Source of the DNA: an uncultured beta proteobacterium
Lineage (GTDB): Bacteria; Pseudomonadota; Gammaproteobacteria; Burkholderiales; Burkholderiaceae_C
Direction of reading: 5' to 3'
Assembly: GCA_903928635.1 (NCBI GenBank)
Contig: CAIYRQ010000064.1
Span: 1 to 33,588, forward strand
DNA: 33,588 nucleotides
Part shown: positions 21,362 through 29,992 of the stretch, one piece after another
Layout of the letters: every line of letters begins with the position of its first letter
How positions within the stretch are numbered: position 1 is the first letter of the stretch
Made by a program: the position numbers and the translations under genes
Notes under the pieces: generated by a model
The model's input: the letters and a program-made list of their open reading frames with translations, nothing else
The model's database searches: none
What the model was told of the DNA's origin: nothing

Positions 21362-22650
21362 TAACCCAGCAAGGGGCGCAAGCGCGCCGCCACGTCCAGG
21401 CCCGACTTGAGCCCGTCTTCATGAAAGCCGTAGCCCGTCCAAGCGCCACAAAAATAGCTGTGCTGCACGCCCTGCAATTGCGGCACCTCGGCCTGTGCGC
21501 GAATGGCTGCCAGGTCAAACACCGGGTGGGCGTAATCAAACGTGCCGTGCACCGTATTGGGGTCAATCTCGTGCAAGGGGTTCAGCGACACCACCACCGG
21601 CTGGGCAAACGGCAGCGGCTGCAGCAAGTTGAGCAAGTAATGCAGGCACACACGCTGGCTATCAGCACCGCCATCGGCCACGGATGCGCGCTCGTAGTTC
21701 CATGCAGCCCAGGCCCGCTTGTGTTTCGGCAGCACCGAGGCGTCGGTGTGCAGCACGGCGCGGTTGGCCTGGTAGCCGATGGCACCCAAAGTGGCGCGCT
21801 CCTGGGGGCTCGCGTCGCCCAGCAATCCCAGGGCCTGGTCGCTGTGGGTGGCGATCACCACTTTGTCAAAGCGCTCAGTCTGCCCGGCGCTGGTGATGAG
21901 CACGCCGTCCGCGTCGCGGCGGACTTGCTGCACCGGGCAGTTCTGGCGTTTGTCCGCAATGGTTGAGACGATCTTGTCCACATAGTGGCGCGCGCCACCG
22001 GTCACCGTATGCCACTGGGGCCGGTTGCTGAGTTGGATGAGGCCGTGGTTGTGGCAGAACCGGATCATGGTCGCCACCGGAAACTCCAGCATCTGCGCCG
22101 TTGGACAGCTCCAAATGCAGCCCAGCATGGGCAGGAAATACCAGTTGGAGAACTCCGACGAGAACTGGTGCGTTTGCAGAAACTCGCGCAGCGGCTGCAT
22201 CAGCTCGCCCTCGGCATTGCGCAGCGCAATGGCGGTGGCCAGGCGGTTGAACCGCACCACATCACGCAACATGCGCAAAAAGCGGGGGTTGACCAGGTTG
22301 CGCCGCTGGCTGAACACCGCATTGAGCGAAGTACCGCTCCACTCCAGGTGCCGGTGCTGGCTGCTTTCTGGCACTTGCACTGAGAACGACATGTCCGACG
22401 GGGCCGTCTCCACGCCCAGCTCGGCAAACAGGGCGATGAGCTGCGGGTAGGTGCGTTCGTTGAACACCAAAAAGCCGGTGTCCACGCCATGGCTGATTGG
22501 CCCTTGGGGTGTGTCCAGCGTGATGTCCACCGTGTGGGTGTGTCCGCCAAAGTAGTTGCCGGCCTCGAACAAGGTCACTGCTGCGTGCGGCTGCAGGCGC
22601 AGCGCAGCCGCCAAGCCGGAAATGCCGGAACCAATAATTGCGACTTTCAT
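21361..22650 (-). CDS. FAD-dependent amine-oxidase-like oxidoreductase (first gene of lipid operon)
   Basis: MKVAIIGSGISGLAAALRLQPHAAVTLFEAGNYFGGHTHTVDI dinucleotide-binding fold; GAWTGYGFHEDGLKSGLDVA. Confidence 0.93.
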   Translation of the reverse strand: MKVAIIGSGISGLAAALRLQPHAAVTLFEAGNYFGGHTHTVDITLDTPQGPISHGVDTGFLVFNERTYPQLIALFAELGVETAPSDMSFSVQVPESSQHRHLEWSGTSLNAVFSQRRNLVNPRFLRMLRDVVRFNRLATAIALRNAEGELMQPLREFLQTHQFSSEFSNWYFLPMLGCIWSCPTAQMLEFPVATMIRFCHNHGLIQLSNRPQWHTVTGGARHYVDKIVSTIADKRQNCPVQQVRRDADGVLITSAGQTERFDKVVIATHSDQALGLLGDASPQERATLGAIGYQANRAVLHTDASVLPKHKRAWAAWNYERASVADGGADSQRVCLHYLLNLLQPLPFAQPVVVSLNPLHEIDPNTVHGTFDYAHPVFDLAAIRAQAEVPQLQGVQHSYFCGAWTGYGFHEDGLKSGLDVAARLRPLLG

Positions 22651-22673
22651 AGGGTGCGTGCCATCATTTCTTT

Positions 22674-22703
22674 ACTATACGGTAATTTTACGACTATGCA
22701 GTA
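22674..22703. promoter_or_regulatory. Pair of 11-bp near-identical direct repeats in divergent intergenic region (candidate operator)
   Basis: ACTATACGGTA (22674-22684) and ACTATGCAGTA (22693-22703), 9/11 identical, 19 bp start to start. Sits in the unusually A/T-rich start of the 161-bp gap between the lipid operon and the ferritin-like gene. Confidence 0.35.
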
Positions 22704-22811
22704 TTTATTTGTAGTTTGCGGTTTTGCTGTCATAGAACAAGGCAACAGTGATGGATCTGCGCACGGTTGTCATGGCCCCACCCTAAAATCGAATGAACTC
22801 GAAGGACCGAC

Positions 22812-23681
22812 ATGCTTTACCCCGAACTTTTCCGTCAGCTTGAAGCCGTGCGCTGGGACATGGAGCGCGACATTCCCTGGGACAGCTTTGACGCCAACTT
22901 GTTGACGGATGAGCAGGCCATGACCATCAAAATGAACGCCATCACCGAGTGGTCGGCCCTGCCCGCCACCGAAATGTTTTTGCGCGACAACCAGGGCGAC
23001 AGCGATTTTTCGGCCTTCATGTCGATCTGGTTTTTTGAAGAGCAAAAGCATGCCCTGGTGCTCATGGAATACCTGCGGCGCTTTCGCCCCGAACTGGTGC
23101 CCACCGAAGAAGAGCTGCACAAGGTGCGTTTCACGTTCGACCCGGCGCCCGCGCTAGAGACACTGATGCTGCACTTTTGCGGCGAAATTCGCCTCAACCA
23201 CTGGTACCGCCGCGCCAGCGAGTGGCACACTGAGCCAGTGATCAAGTCGATCTACACCCGCCTGAGCCAGGACGAAGCGCGCCACGGCGGCGCTTATTTG
23301 AAATACATGAAGCGCGCCATTCAAAACGTGGGCCTGGAGGCCAAAAGCGCTTTTGCCAAAGTGGGCGTGCTCATGGCCAGTGCCCGGCGCACTGCGCAGG
23401 CCTTGCACCCGACCAATCTGCACGTCAACAAGTCGCTTTTTCCCAATGACACCATTCAAAGCCGCCTGCCCAACCCGCAGTGGCTGGAGCACTGGCTGGA
23501 CCAGCAAATCAAGTTTGACGACATCTGGGAAACCAAGGTGGTAGAGCGCATCCTCCACAACATGAGCCTCTTGCTCGAGCGCAGCTTTGCCACGGTGCAA
23601 GAGCTCAACAAATACCGCAAAGAAATGGCGCGTGAGCTGGAAGCATCGTTGGCCGCGCCCATCGCCACTGCGCAAGCATGA
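22812..23681 (+). CDS. Ferritin-like / acyl-ACP-desaturase-like di-iron protein
   Basis: 289 aa helical protein with FFEEQKHALVLMEYL and QDEARHGGAYLKYM, i.e. EExxH and DExxH ligand motifs. Shine-Dalgarno GAAGGA before ATG. Confidence 0.8.
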   Translation: MLYPELFRQLEAVRWDMERDIPWDSFDANLLTDEQAMTIKMNAITEWSALPATEMFLRDNQGDSDFSAFMSIWFFEEQKHALVLMEYLRRFRPELVPTEEELHKVRFTFDPAPALETLMLHFCGEIRLNHWYRRASEWHTEPVIKSIYTRLSQDEARHGGAYLKYMKRAIQNVGLEAKSAFAKVGVLMASARRTAQALHPTNLHVNKSLFPNDTIQSRLPNPQWLEHWLDQQIKFDDIWETKVVERILHNMSLLLERSFATVQELNKYRKEMARELEASLAAPIATAQA

Positions 23682-24181
23682 CTGCCGCCTACCCGCCGCC
23701 TGCGCTGCTGGCCAAAATTTGCCAGCGTGAGGATCTGCCGGCCGCCCTGGCCCATCTGCCCCGCCCCTGGGTGTTTACCAACGGCGTGTTTGACGTGCTG
23801 CACCGCGGCCATGTGCTTTATCTGGCGCAGGCCCGCGCTCTGGGCGGCAGCCTGATTGTGGCGCTCAACACCGACGCCTCGGTGCGTCGCTTGGGCAAAG
23901 GAGATGACCGGCCCCTCAACGGCGAGGCCGACCGCGCGGTCGTCATGGCTGCGCAGGAAGCGGTGAGCCTGGTCACCTGGTTTGACGAAGACACGCCCCA
24001 AGCGCTGATTGGTGAAATCCGCCCCGACATCCTGGTCAAGGGCGGGGACTACGACATGGCCCGCTTGCCCGAGACCGTGCAGGTGGAATCGTGGGGCGGC
24101 CATGCGCTGGCGCTGCCCTTTGTGTCGGGCTACTCCACCACCGCCTTGGTCAAAAAAATCCGGGCGCAAAGCCCCGGCTAG
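23678..24181 (+). CDS. rfaE2: D-glycero-beta-D-manno-heptose 1-phosphate adenylyltransferase (RfaE2 type)
   Basis: WVFTNGVFDVLHRGHVLYLAQARALGGSLIVALNTDASVRRLGKGDDRPLNGEADRAVVMAA...DILVKGGDYD. ATGA overlap with the upstream gene. Confidence 0.94.
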   Translation: MTAAYPPPALLAKICQREDLPAALAHLPRPWVFTNGVFDVLHRGHVLYLAQARALGGSLIVALNTDASVRRLGKGDDRPLNGEADRAVVMAAQEAVSLVTWFDEDTPQALIGEIRPDILVKGGDYDMARLPETVQVESWGGHALALPFVSGYSTTALVKKIRAQSPG

Positions 24182-24183
24182 AT

Positions 24184-25806
24184 TCAGACCAGCGCGAAAC
24201 TCTCCGCGCGCACATGGTCCCAGTGGCGGCGGTACAACAGGGGCAAATCATTCAGGCTGCCGCCAAGCAAACTGCCCTCAGGAATCTCGTTCAACAAGGC
24301 CTGAGCCAGGCTGGCCACGGTGTGGTCGCCCGTGCGGCGCACGATGTGGTGGGCGGTGATGTCGTTGGGGTGCTGCACGCCGGCGGCTTGCACCAGCTCT
24401 TTGAGCGCGTGCAGGGTTTGCTGGTGGAAGTGGTAGACCCGATCGGCTTTGTCCGGCACCACCAGCGCTTGCTGGCGCAGCCCGTCTTGTGTGGCCACGC
24501 CCGTGGGGCAGTTGCCGGTGTGGCAGGTTTGGGCTTGCAAGCAACCCAACGCAAACATAAAACCGCGTGCGCTATTGCACCAGTCGGCGCCCAGCGCCAT
24601 CAGGCGTGCCACGTCAAAAGCACTCACCACCTTGCCCGCACAGCCGATCTTGATGCGGTCACGAAGCCCCGCGCCGCGCAACGTGTTGTGCACCAGCATC
24701 AGGCCTTCTTGCAGCGGCGAGCCCACATGGTCGATAAATTCCAAGGGCGCCGCACCCGTGCCGCCCTCGGTGCCGTCCACCACGATGAAGTCGGGCGTAA
24801 TGCCCGTGTGCAGCATGGCCTTGACCATGGCAAACCACTCCCAGGGGTGGCCGATACAGAGCTTGAAGCCGGTGGGCTTGCCGCCTGAGAGTTCGCGCAA
24901 GCGCGCAATGAAATGCATCAGCTCTACCGGGGTGCTGAAGGCGCTGTGGGCCGCGGGCGACACGCAGTCCACGCCCATGGGCACGCCGCGCGCCTGGGCA
25001 ATTTCGGCAGTGACCTTGGGGCCGGGCAGCACGCCGCCGTGGCCGGGTTTGGCGCCCTGGCTGAGCTTGATTTCAATCAGCTTGACCTGCGGGTCGCGCG
25101 CATTGGCCTGGAATTTTTCGGCATTGAAAGTGCCGTCGTCATTGCGGCAGCCAAAGTAGCCCGAGGCCACTTCCCAAATCAAGTCACCGCCGTGCTTGCG
25201 GTGGTGTACCGAGATCGAGCCCTCGCCCGTGTCGTGCGCAAAGCCGCCGCGCTTGGCACCCGCGTTGAGCGCCTGAATCGCGTTGGCGCTCAAGGCACCA
25301 AAGCTCATGGCGGAAATATTGAACACGCTGGCGCTGTAGGGTTGCGCTGTGTTGGGACCGATGGTGATGCGAAAGTCGTGGCTAGCCACTGTGCTGGGCG
25401 CCACCGAATGCGTCATCCACTCGTAGCCGTTTGCGTAGGCGTCCATTTGCGAGCCAAACGGGTGCTTGTCCGAGTCGCCCTTGGCGCGCTGGTAGACCAG
25501 CGAACGCTGCGCGCGCGAAAAGGGCGCAGCCTCGGTATCGTTCTCAATAAAGTACTGGCGAATCTCGGGCCGGATGAATTCCAGCATGAAGCGCAAATGC
25601 CCAATCACGGGGTAGTTGCGCAGAATCGAGCGCTTGGCCTGCAGCACATCGTGCACACCCGTGCCCGTGAGGTAGCCAAGAATGAGCACCGGCAGCAAGT
25701 GGCCGCCCTGGGCCCACTGCACCAGGCTAATCAACAAACCCAGCACACAGAGTGTGAAGGCCAGGTAGCGCACGGGGTACACAAAGTGCAGGATCTTGAG
25801 CAGCAT
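24184..25806 (-). CDS. FMN-binding glutamate synthase family protein (stand-alone GltB-like synthase domain)
   Basis: FNISAMSFGALSANAIQALNAGAKRGGFAHDTGEGSIS; IEIKLSQGAKPGHGGVLPGPKVTAEIA; DGTEGGTGAAPLEFIDHVG. Start trimmed to the MLLKILHFVYPV ATG at 25804-25806. Confidence 0.92.
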   Translation of the reverse strand: MLLKILHFVYPVRYLAFTLCVLGLLISLVQWAQGGHLLPVLILGYLTGTGVHDVLQAKRSILRNYPVIGHLRFMLEFIRPEIRQYFIENDTEAAPFSRAQRSLVYQRAKGDSDKHPFGSQMDAYANGYEWMTHSVAPSTVASHDFRITIGPNTAQPYSASVFNISAMSFGALSANAIQALNAGAKRGGFAHDTGEGSISVHHRKHGGDLIWEVASGYFGCRNDDGTFNAEKFQANARDPQVKLIEIKLSQGAKPGHGGVLPGPKVTAEIAQARGVPMGVDCVSPAAHSAFSTPVELMHFIARLRELSGGKPTGFKLCIGHPWEWFAMVKAMLHTGITPDFIVVDGTEGGTGAAPLEFIDHVGSPLQEGLMLVHNTLRGAGLRDRIKIGCAGKVVSAFDVARLMALGADWCNSARGFMFALGCLQAQTCHTGNCPTGVATQDGLRQQALVVPDKADRVYHFHQQTLHALKELVQAAGVQHPNDITAHHIVRRTGDHTVASLAQALLNEIPEGSLLGGSLNDLPLLYRRHWDHVRAESFALV

Positions 25807-25817
25807 CAGCAGGTCTT

Positions 25818-26441
25818 TCAGGTGGGTGTGATGGGAACGGACGCGCCAAACCATACCATCAGTGCCAACGCCCCCATGGTCAGCGCAATCAGCGCGTCCA
25901 GCACCCGCCATGCCAGCGGGCGCGCAAAAACGGGTTGTAACAAACGTGCGCCAAAGCCCAGCGCTGCAAACCAAGTTAGGCTCGCCAAGGCCGCCCCTGC
26001 GCCGAAAACCCAGCGCGCCTCACCGTGTTGGCTGGCAATAGAACCCAGTAGCACCACTGTGTCCAGGTAGACGTGCGGGTTCAAAAAGGTGAAGGCAAAG
26101 CAGCTCGCGAGCGCTGCGCCCAGGCTCATGGCAGCGCCATCGGCCGCCTGCAGGGCCTCAGCGCCCCAAGCCCGCCGCGCGGCTAGCAGGCCGTAGACCG
26201 TCAAAAACAGCGCGCCGCCCATGCGGGTGACTTCCAGGAACACCGGGCTGCTTTGCACCAGTGCGCCCAGGCCCGCTACCCCGGCCACGATCAATATCGC
26301 ATCAGAAGCCGCGCAAAACAGCACCAGTGCCGCCACATGCTGGCGCAATATGCCCTGGCGCAGCACAAAAGCGTTTTGCGAGCCAATGGCCACAATCAGC
26401 GCCAGGCTGGTGGCAAAGCCAGTCCAAAAAACGCTGCTCAT
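25818..26441 (-). CDS. LysE/ArgO-family amino acid exporter
   Basis: GFATSLALIVAIGSQNAFVLRQGILRQHV; FTFLNPHVYLDTVVLLGSI; six predicted TM stretches. Confidence 0.92.
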   Translation of the reverse strand: MSSVFWTGFATSLALIVAIGSQNAFVLRQGILRQHVAALVLFCAASDAILIVAGVAGLGALVQSSPVFLEVTRMGGALFLTVYGLLAARRAWGAEALQAADGAAMSLGAALASCFAFTFLNPHVYLDTVVLLGSIASQHGEARWVFGAGAALASLTWFAALGFGARLLQPVFARPLAWRVLDALIALTMGALALMVWFGASVPITPT

Positions 26442-26962
26442 GCGTCGTGGGTGGAAGGTGTTTGCAGCAGCTCAAGGAGGCGCTGCAGGCTGTGGTTCAC
26501 GGTGGCTTGGCGCACTGCTGCGCGGTCCCCAGCAAAGCGCTGCACTTCGCTCAGCACGCGGCCATCGAAGGCCCAGCCAAACCATACAGTGCCCACGGGC
26601 TTGTCGGCACTGCCGCCGCCGGGGCCTGCCACGCCCGTCACGGCCAGTGCCACCTGGGCCTGCGAGTTTTGCAAAGCGCCTTGTGCCATGGCGCCGGCCA
26701 CCGGCTCGCTCACCGCGCCATGCTGCGCAATCAGGGCCGTATCCACCGCCAGCATTTGCGTTTTGGCGGCGTTGGAATAGGTCACAAAGCCGCGCTCCAG
26801 CCAGGCGCTGGAGCCTGCCAGGTCGGTGCAGGCGCCGGCAATCAGGCCGCCGGTGCAGCTCTCGGCCGTGGCCAGCATCCAGCCGCGTGCGAGCAAGGCC
26901 GTGGCCAGCTGCTGCACCAGTTCAGCGGTGGAGTTGGTGGAATGTGTGGCGCTGCTCACCAT
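26438..26962 (-). CDS. CinA C-terminal-type nicotinamide-nucleotide amidase (PncC-like)
   Basis: WMLATAESCTGGLIAGACTDLAGSSAWLERGFVTYSNAAKTQMLAV; VALAVTGVAGPGGGSADKPVGTVWFGW. Confidence 0.94.
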   Translation of the reverse strand: MVSSATHSTNSTAELVQQLATALLARGWMLATAESCTGGLIAGACTDLAGSSAWLERGFVTYSNAAKTQMLAVDTALIAQHGAVSEPVAGAMAQGALQNSQAQVALAVTGVAGPGGGSADKPVGTVWFGWAFDGRVLSEVQRFAGDRAAVRQATVNHSLQRLLELLQTPSTHDA

Positions 26963-27525
26963 GCCTGCCACAGTGCTATCACCAGTAGCGTGCAAGCGGC
27001 GGCTACCAGGTCGTCGAGCATGATGCCCCAGCCCGCTTTGGCCCAGGCCCAGCGGTCGGTGGAAGGGTCCAGGCCGTGGTACAGGCGGTCAGCCCAGCCC
27101 ACGGGGCCGGGCTTGACCGCATCAAAAAACCGAAACAAGGCAAAGGCCGCAAGCTGGCCCCACAGCCCGGTGGGCATCACCAGCCAGAGAATGATCCACA
27201 TGGCTACTGCTTCGTCCCAGACCACGCTGCCGGGATCGAGCACGCCCATGTTGCGGGCGGTGACGGTGCACACCCACCAGCCCAGGGGAATGGACGCCGC
27301 AATCAGCAGCGCCCAGCGTGCGTCGTTCATCCATGGCGAGAGCGCCAAAAACACCACCCAGGCCCACAAGGTGCCTGCGGTGCCCGGTGCAAAACGGCTC
27401 AGACCCGAGCCAAAGCCCAGCGCTAACAAATGGGCGGGGTGGGCCAGCATGAAGCGCAGCGTCGGTTTGGAAGCAAAGCGCTTGCCGCTGGGATCGGTGG
27501 GGTACACGGTTTCGGCTTGGGTCAT
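26956..27525 (-). CDS. pgpA: Phosphatidylglycerophosphatase A
   Basis: LGFGSGLSRFAPGTAGTLWAW; WDEAVAMWIILWLVM; RFFDAVKPGPVGWADR...GWGIMLDDLVAA. Confidence 0.94.
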   Translation of the reverse strand: MTQAETVYPTDPSGKRFASKPTLRFMLAHPAHLLALGFGSGLSRFAPGTAGTLWAWVVFLALSPWMNDARWALLIAASIPLGWWVCTVTARNMGVLDPGSVVWDEAVAMWIILWLVMPTGLWGQLAAFALFRFFDAVKPGPVGWADRLYHGLDPSTDRWAWAKAGWGIMLDDLVAAACTLLVIALWQAW

Positions 27526-27528
27526 GCG

Positions 27529-28563
27529 CTAAGGGCTGCCGGCAGCAGCAAAGTGGTCAAAGGACGCCAGTTGCAGCGACGCAGGCGAAATGGCACGCCC
27601 CTGGCCGTCCAGCAACTGCAGCGTCTGCTCGGCGCGCATGGTACCAATGCGGGTCACCGGCGTGGCGCTCTGCAAGGCCGCCTGCGCCACGGCGTCGCGC
27701 TGGGTGGGGGGTGCGCAAAACACCAGCTCGTAGTCGTCGCCCCCGGCCAGCACGCACTGCAGTGCGGTGTCGTGTCCGAACTGCGCGTCAAACTGCGCGG
27801 TACCGCCTGCAAAGTTTGTGCGTGCCGCCAGGAGTGGCAAGGTGCGTTCAATGTCAATCTGCGCGCCCAAACCAGAGCGCTCCAGGATATGGCCCAGGTC
27901 GCCCAGCAGGCCGTCGCTCACATCGGCGCAGGCAGTCGCCACGCCGCGCAGGGCCTGGCCCAGTGCCACGCGGGGTGTGGGTTGCTCCAGCCGGTTGCGG
28001 GCGGCGCCCATCAGATTGGCGGGCAATGTGAACGCGCCTTGCAAAGCGCGCAAGGCTAGCGCCGCGTCGCCCAAAGTGCCGCTCACATAAATGTCGTCAC
28101 CCGCCTGAGCGCCGCTGCGCAGCAGGGCGCTGGTGGGCAGCAGGGGTGCAGCGCCCACAGCGGGCACTTCGCCAAACACGGTAATGCAGATGTTGAGCGG
28201 TCCGCGCGTGGTGTCTCCGCCTATGAGTTCACAGCCATGGGCATCGGCCAACTGCAACAGGCCCTTGGCAAAGGGCGCGAGCCAGGCTTCATCGGCCTGG
28301 GGCAGCGCCAGCGCCAGTGTGAAAGCCAGCGGCCGTGCGCCGCAGGCGGCCAGATCGCTCAGGTTCACGGCCAGGCACTTGTGGCCCAGGTGCTGGGGGT
28401 CGGTGTCGGCAAAAAAGTGGCGGCCGGCCACCAGCATGTCGGTGGAGATGGCCATTTGCATGCCGGGCGCGCTTTGCAGCAGCGCGCAATCGTCCCCCAC
28501 GCCCAGCACCGCGCGCGGCGTGGGCCGGGTAAAAAACCGGCGTATCAGGTCAAACTCGCCCAT
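27529..28563 (-). CDS. thiL: Thiamine-monophosphate kinase
   Basis: GEFDLIRRFFTRPTPRAVLGVGDDCALLQ; HLGHKCLAVNLSDLAACGARPLAFTLALALP; VSDGLLGDLGHI; AGGDDYELVFCAPP. Confidence 0.95.
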   Translation of the reverse strand: MGEFDLIRRFFTRPTPRAVLGVGDDCALLQSAPGMQMAISTDMLVAGRHFFADTDPQHLGHKCLAVNLSDLAACGARPLAFTLALALPQADEAWLAPFAKGLLQLADAHGCELIGGDTTRGPLNICITVFGEVPAVGAAPLLPTSALLRSGAQAGDDIYVSGTLGDAALALRALQGAFTLPANLMGAARNRLEQPTPRVALGQALRGVATACADVSDGLLGDLGHILERSGLGAQIDIERTLPLLAARTNFAGGTAQFDAQFGHDTALQCVLAGGDDYELVFCAPPTQRDAVAQAALQSATPVTRIGTMRAEQTLQLLDGQGRAISPASLQLASFDHFAAAGSP

Positions 28564-28578
28564 GGCAGGTCACGCCGC

Positions 28579-28989
28579 TCAGTGCAGGGTGCGCTTGCTG
28601 TCCACATCGCCGCTCAGGGCGTCGAGCACAAACATGGGGATGTCCACGTCAAACTTTTCGCCGTCCTCGGCCACACAAAAGTAGCTGCCGTGCATGGTGC
28701 CGGTGGGCGTGCGCAGGCGGGTGCCGCTGGTGTATTCAAACGACTGACCGGGCTGCAGAAGCGGCTGCTGGCCGACCACGCCCAGACCTTTGACCTTTTC
28801 GGTGTGGCCGTTGGCGTCGTTCACGTTCCAGGTGCGCGAGATCAGCTGCGCCGCCACGCTGCCGGTGTTGCTGATGGTGATCGTGTACGCAAAAAGGTAC
28901 AGGCCCTGTGCGGGCGACGACTGGTCGGGTAGGTACTGCGGGCGCACCTCGACGTGAAACTGGTAATCGGGAGTGGTGTGCTTGGCCAT
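28579..28989 (-). CDS. apaG: Co2+/Mg2+ efflux-associated protein ApaG
   Basis: AYTITISNTGSVAAQLISRTWNVNDANGHTEKVKGLGVVGQQPLLQPGQSFEYTSGTRLRTPTGTMHGSYFCV. Confidence 0.95.
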   Translation of the reverse strand: MAKHTTPDYQFHVEVRPQYLPDQSSPAQGLYLFAYTITISNTGSVAAQLISRTWNVNDANGHTEKVKGLGVVGQQPLLQPGQSFEYTSGTRLRTPTGTMHGSYFCVAEDGEKFDVDIPMFVLDALSGDVDSKRTLH

Positions 28990-29062
28990 GGCGCGATGCT
29001 AAGCCGAAAATCGGGTATGTTCAGCGCAGTTCCACTTTGCCCTTGCTACTGAGATTCGCTTC

Positions 29063-29737
29063 ATGACCTTCCGTATCGCCCCCTCTTTGCTCTCTGCCGA
29101 CTTTGCCCGCCTGGGTGAAGAGCTGAAAAACGTCATCGCTGCAGGCGCCGATTGGATCCACTTTGACGTGATGGACAACCATTACGTGCCCAACCTCACC
29201 TTCGGCCCCATGATTTGCAGCGCCCTCAAGCCGCACTCCAAAACCGCCGCGGGCGTGGCCGTGCCGATCGACGTGCATTTGATGATCTCGCCGGTGGACG
29301 CGCTGGCCGCATCGTTTGCCGAAGCGGGTGCGGACTACATCAGCTTTCATCCCGACGCATCGAGCCATGTGCACCGCAGCATCCAGGCCATCAAGTCCAA
29401 GGGCGTGAAAGCCGGGCTGGTGTTCAACCCCGCCGAGCCGCTGGATGTGCTGGACTGGGTGATTGACGACATTGACCTGGTGCTCATCATGAGCGTCAAC
29501 CCCGGCTTTGGCGGCCAGAGCTTTATCGACTCGGCCCTGCGCAAGATCGAGGACGTGCGCAAGCGCATAGCCGCCACCGGCAAAGACATTCGCCTGGAGG
29601 TGGACGGCGGCATCAAAACCGACAACATCCGCCGCGTGGCAGACGCCGGCGCCGACACCTTTGTGGCCGGCAGCGCTATTTTTGGCAAGCCTGACTACCA
29701 AGCGGTGATTGACCAAATGCGCGTGGCGCTGGGCTAA
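29063..29737 (+). CDS. rpe: Ribulose-phosphate 3-epimerase
   Basis: [45 protein letters not shown]...PIDVHLMI...[13 protein letters not shown]...[11 protein letters not shown]. Confidence 0.97.
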   Translation: MTFRIAPSLLSADFARLGEELKNVIAAGADWIHFDVMDNHYVPNLTFGPMICSALKPHSKTAAGVAVPIDVHLMISPVDALAASFAEAGADYISFHPDASSHVHRSIQAIKSKGVKAGLVFNPAEPLDVLDWVIDDIDLVLIMSVNPGFGGQSFIDSALRKIEDVRKRIAATGKDIRLEVDGGIKTDNIRRVADAGADTFVAGSAIFGKPDYQAVIDQMRVALG

Positions 29738-29940
29738 CTGTCGCCCTGCGCAAAAGCGTGCATCCCCGAGACGATGGACTTAGCGCGGCCGCCCTTGAGC
29801 GGCGACTCAAACTTGAGCACGTAACTTCTTCCACGCCCACGCCCACGCCCACGCCCACGCCCACGCGGCTGAGCGCTGACTTTTTCCTTGTTACAGAGCA
29901 GACATTGCAGTGTCCTGCCATGCGCCCATCTTCGTCCTCA
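29734..29940 (-). pseudogene. Possible 3' relic of a minus-strand gene (C-terminus ...[44 protein letters not shown])
   Basis: Open minus frame ending in a TAG that overlaps the rpe TAA (CTAA). GC-rich third positions over the last ~28 codons. No ATG/GTG/TTG start before the upstream in-frame stop at 29938-29940. Confidence 0.4.
29831..29866. repeat. Six perfect tandem copies of hexamer CCACGC (GCGTGG on minus strand)
   Basis: Read directly: ccacgc x6 from 29831 to 29866. Confidence 0.97.
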
Positions 29941-29992
29941 GTCTCCCTGCAAGATATGCCTGTCACCAAGATTAGAAGAAAGGTTGGTACCA

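Noticed and set aside
24913-26070. 385 aa plus-strand ORF antisense to the FMN glutamate-synthase-like gene and LysE gene
   Set aside because: No recognizable domain; His/Arg/Val-rich translation typical of a shadow frame. Minus-strand products are unambiguous.
26261-27532. 423 aa plus-strand ORF antisense to argO-like, cinA and pgpA
   Set aside because: Spans three well-supported minus genes; low-complexity shadow translation.
29831-29866. Tandem repeat considered as CRISPR or phage att site
   Set aside because: A 6-mer without spacers is a microsatellite-type repeat. No cas genes and no tRNA or integrase are nearby.
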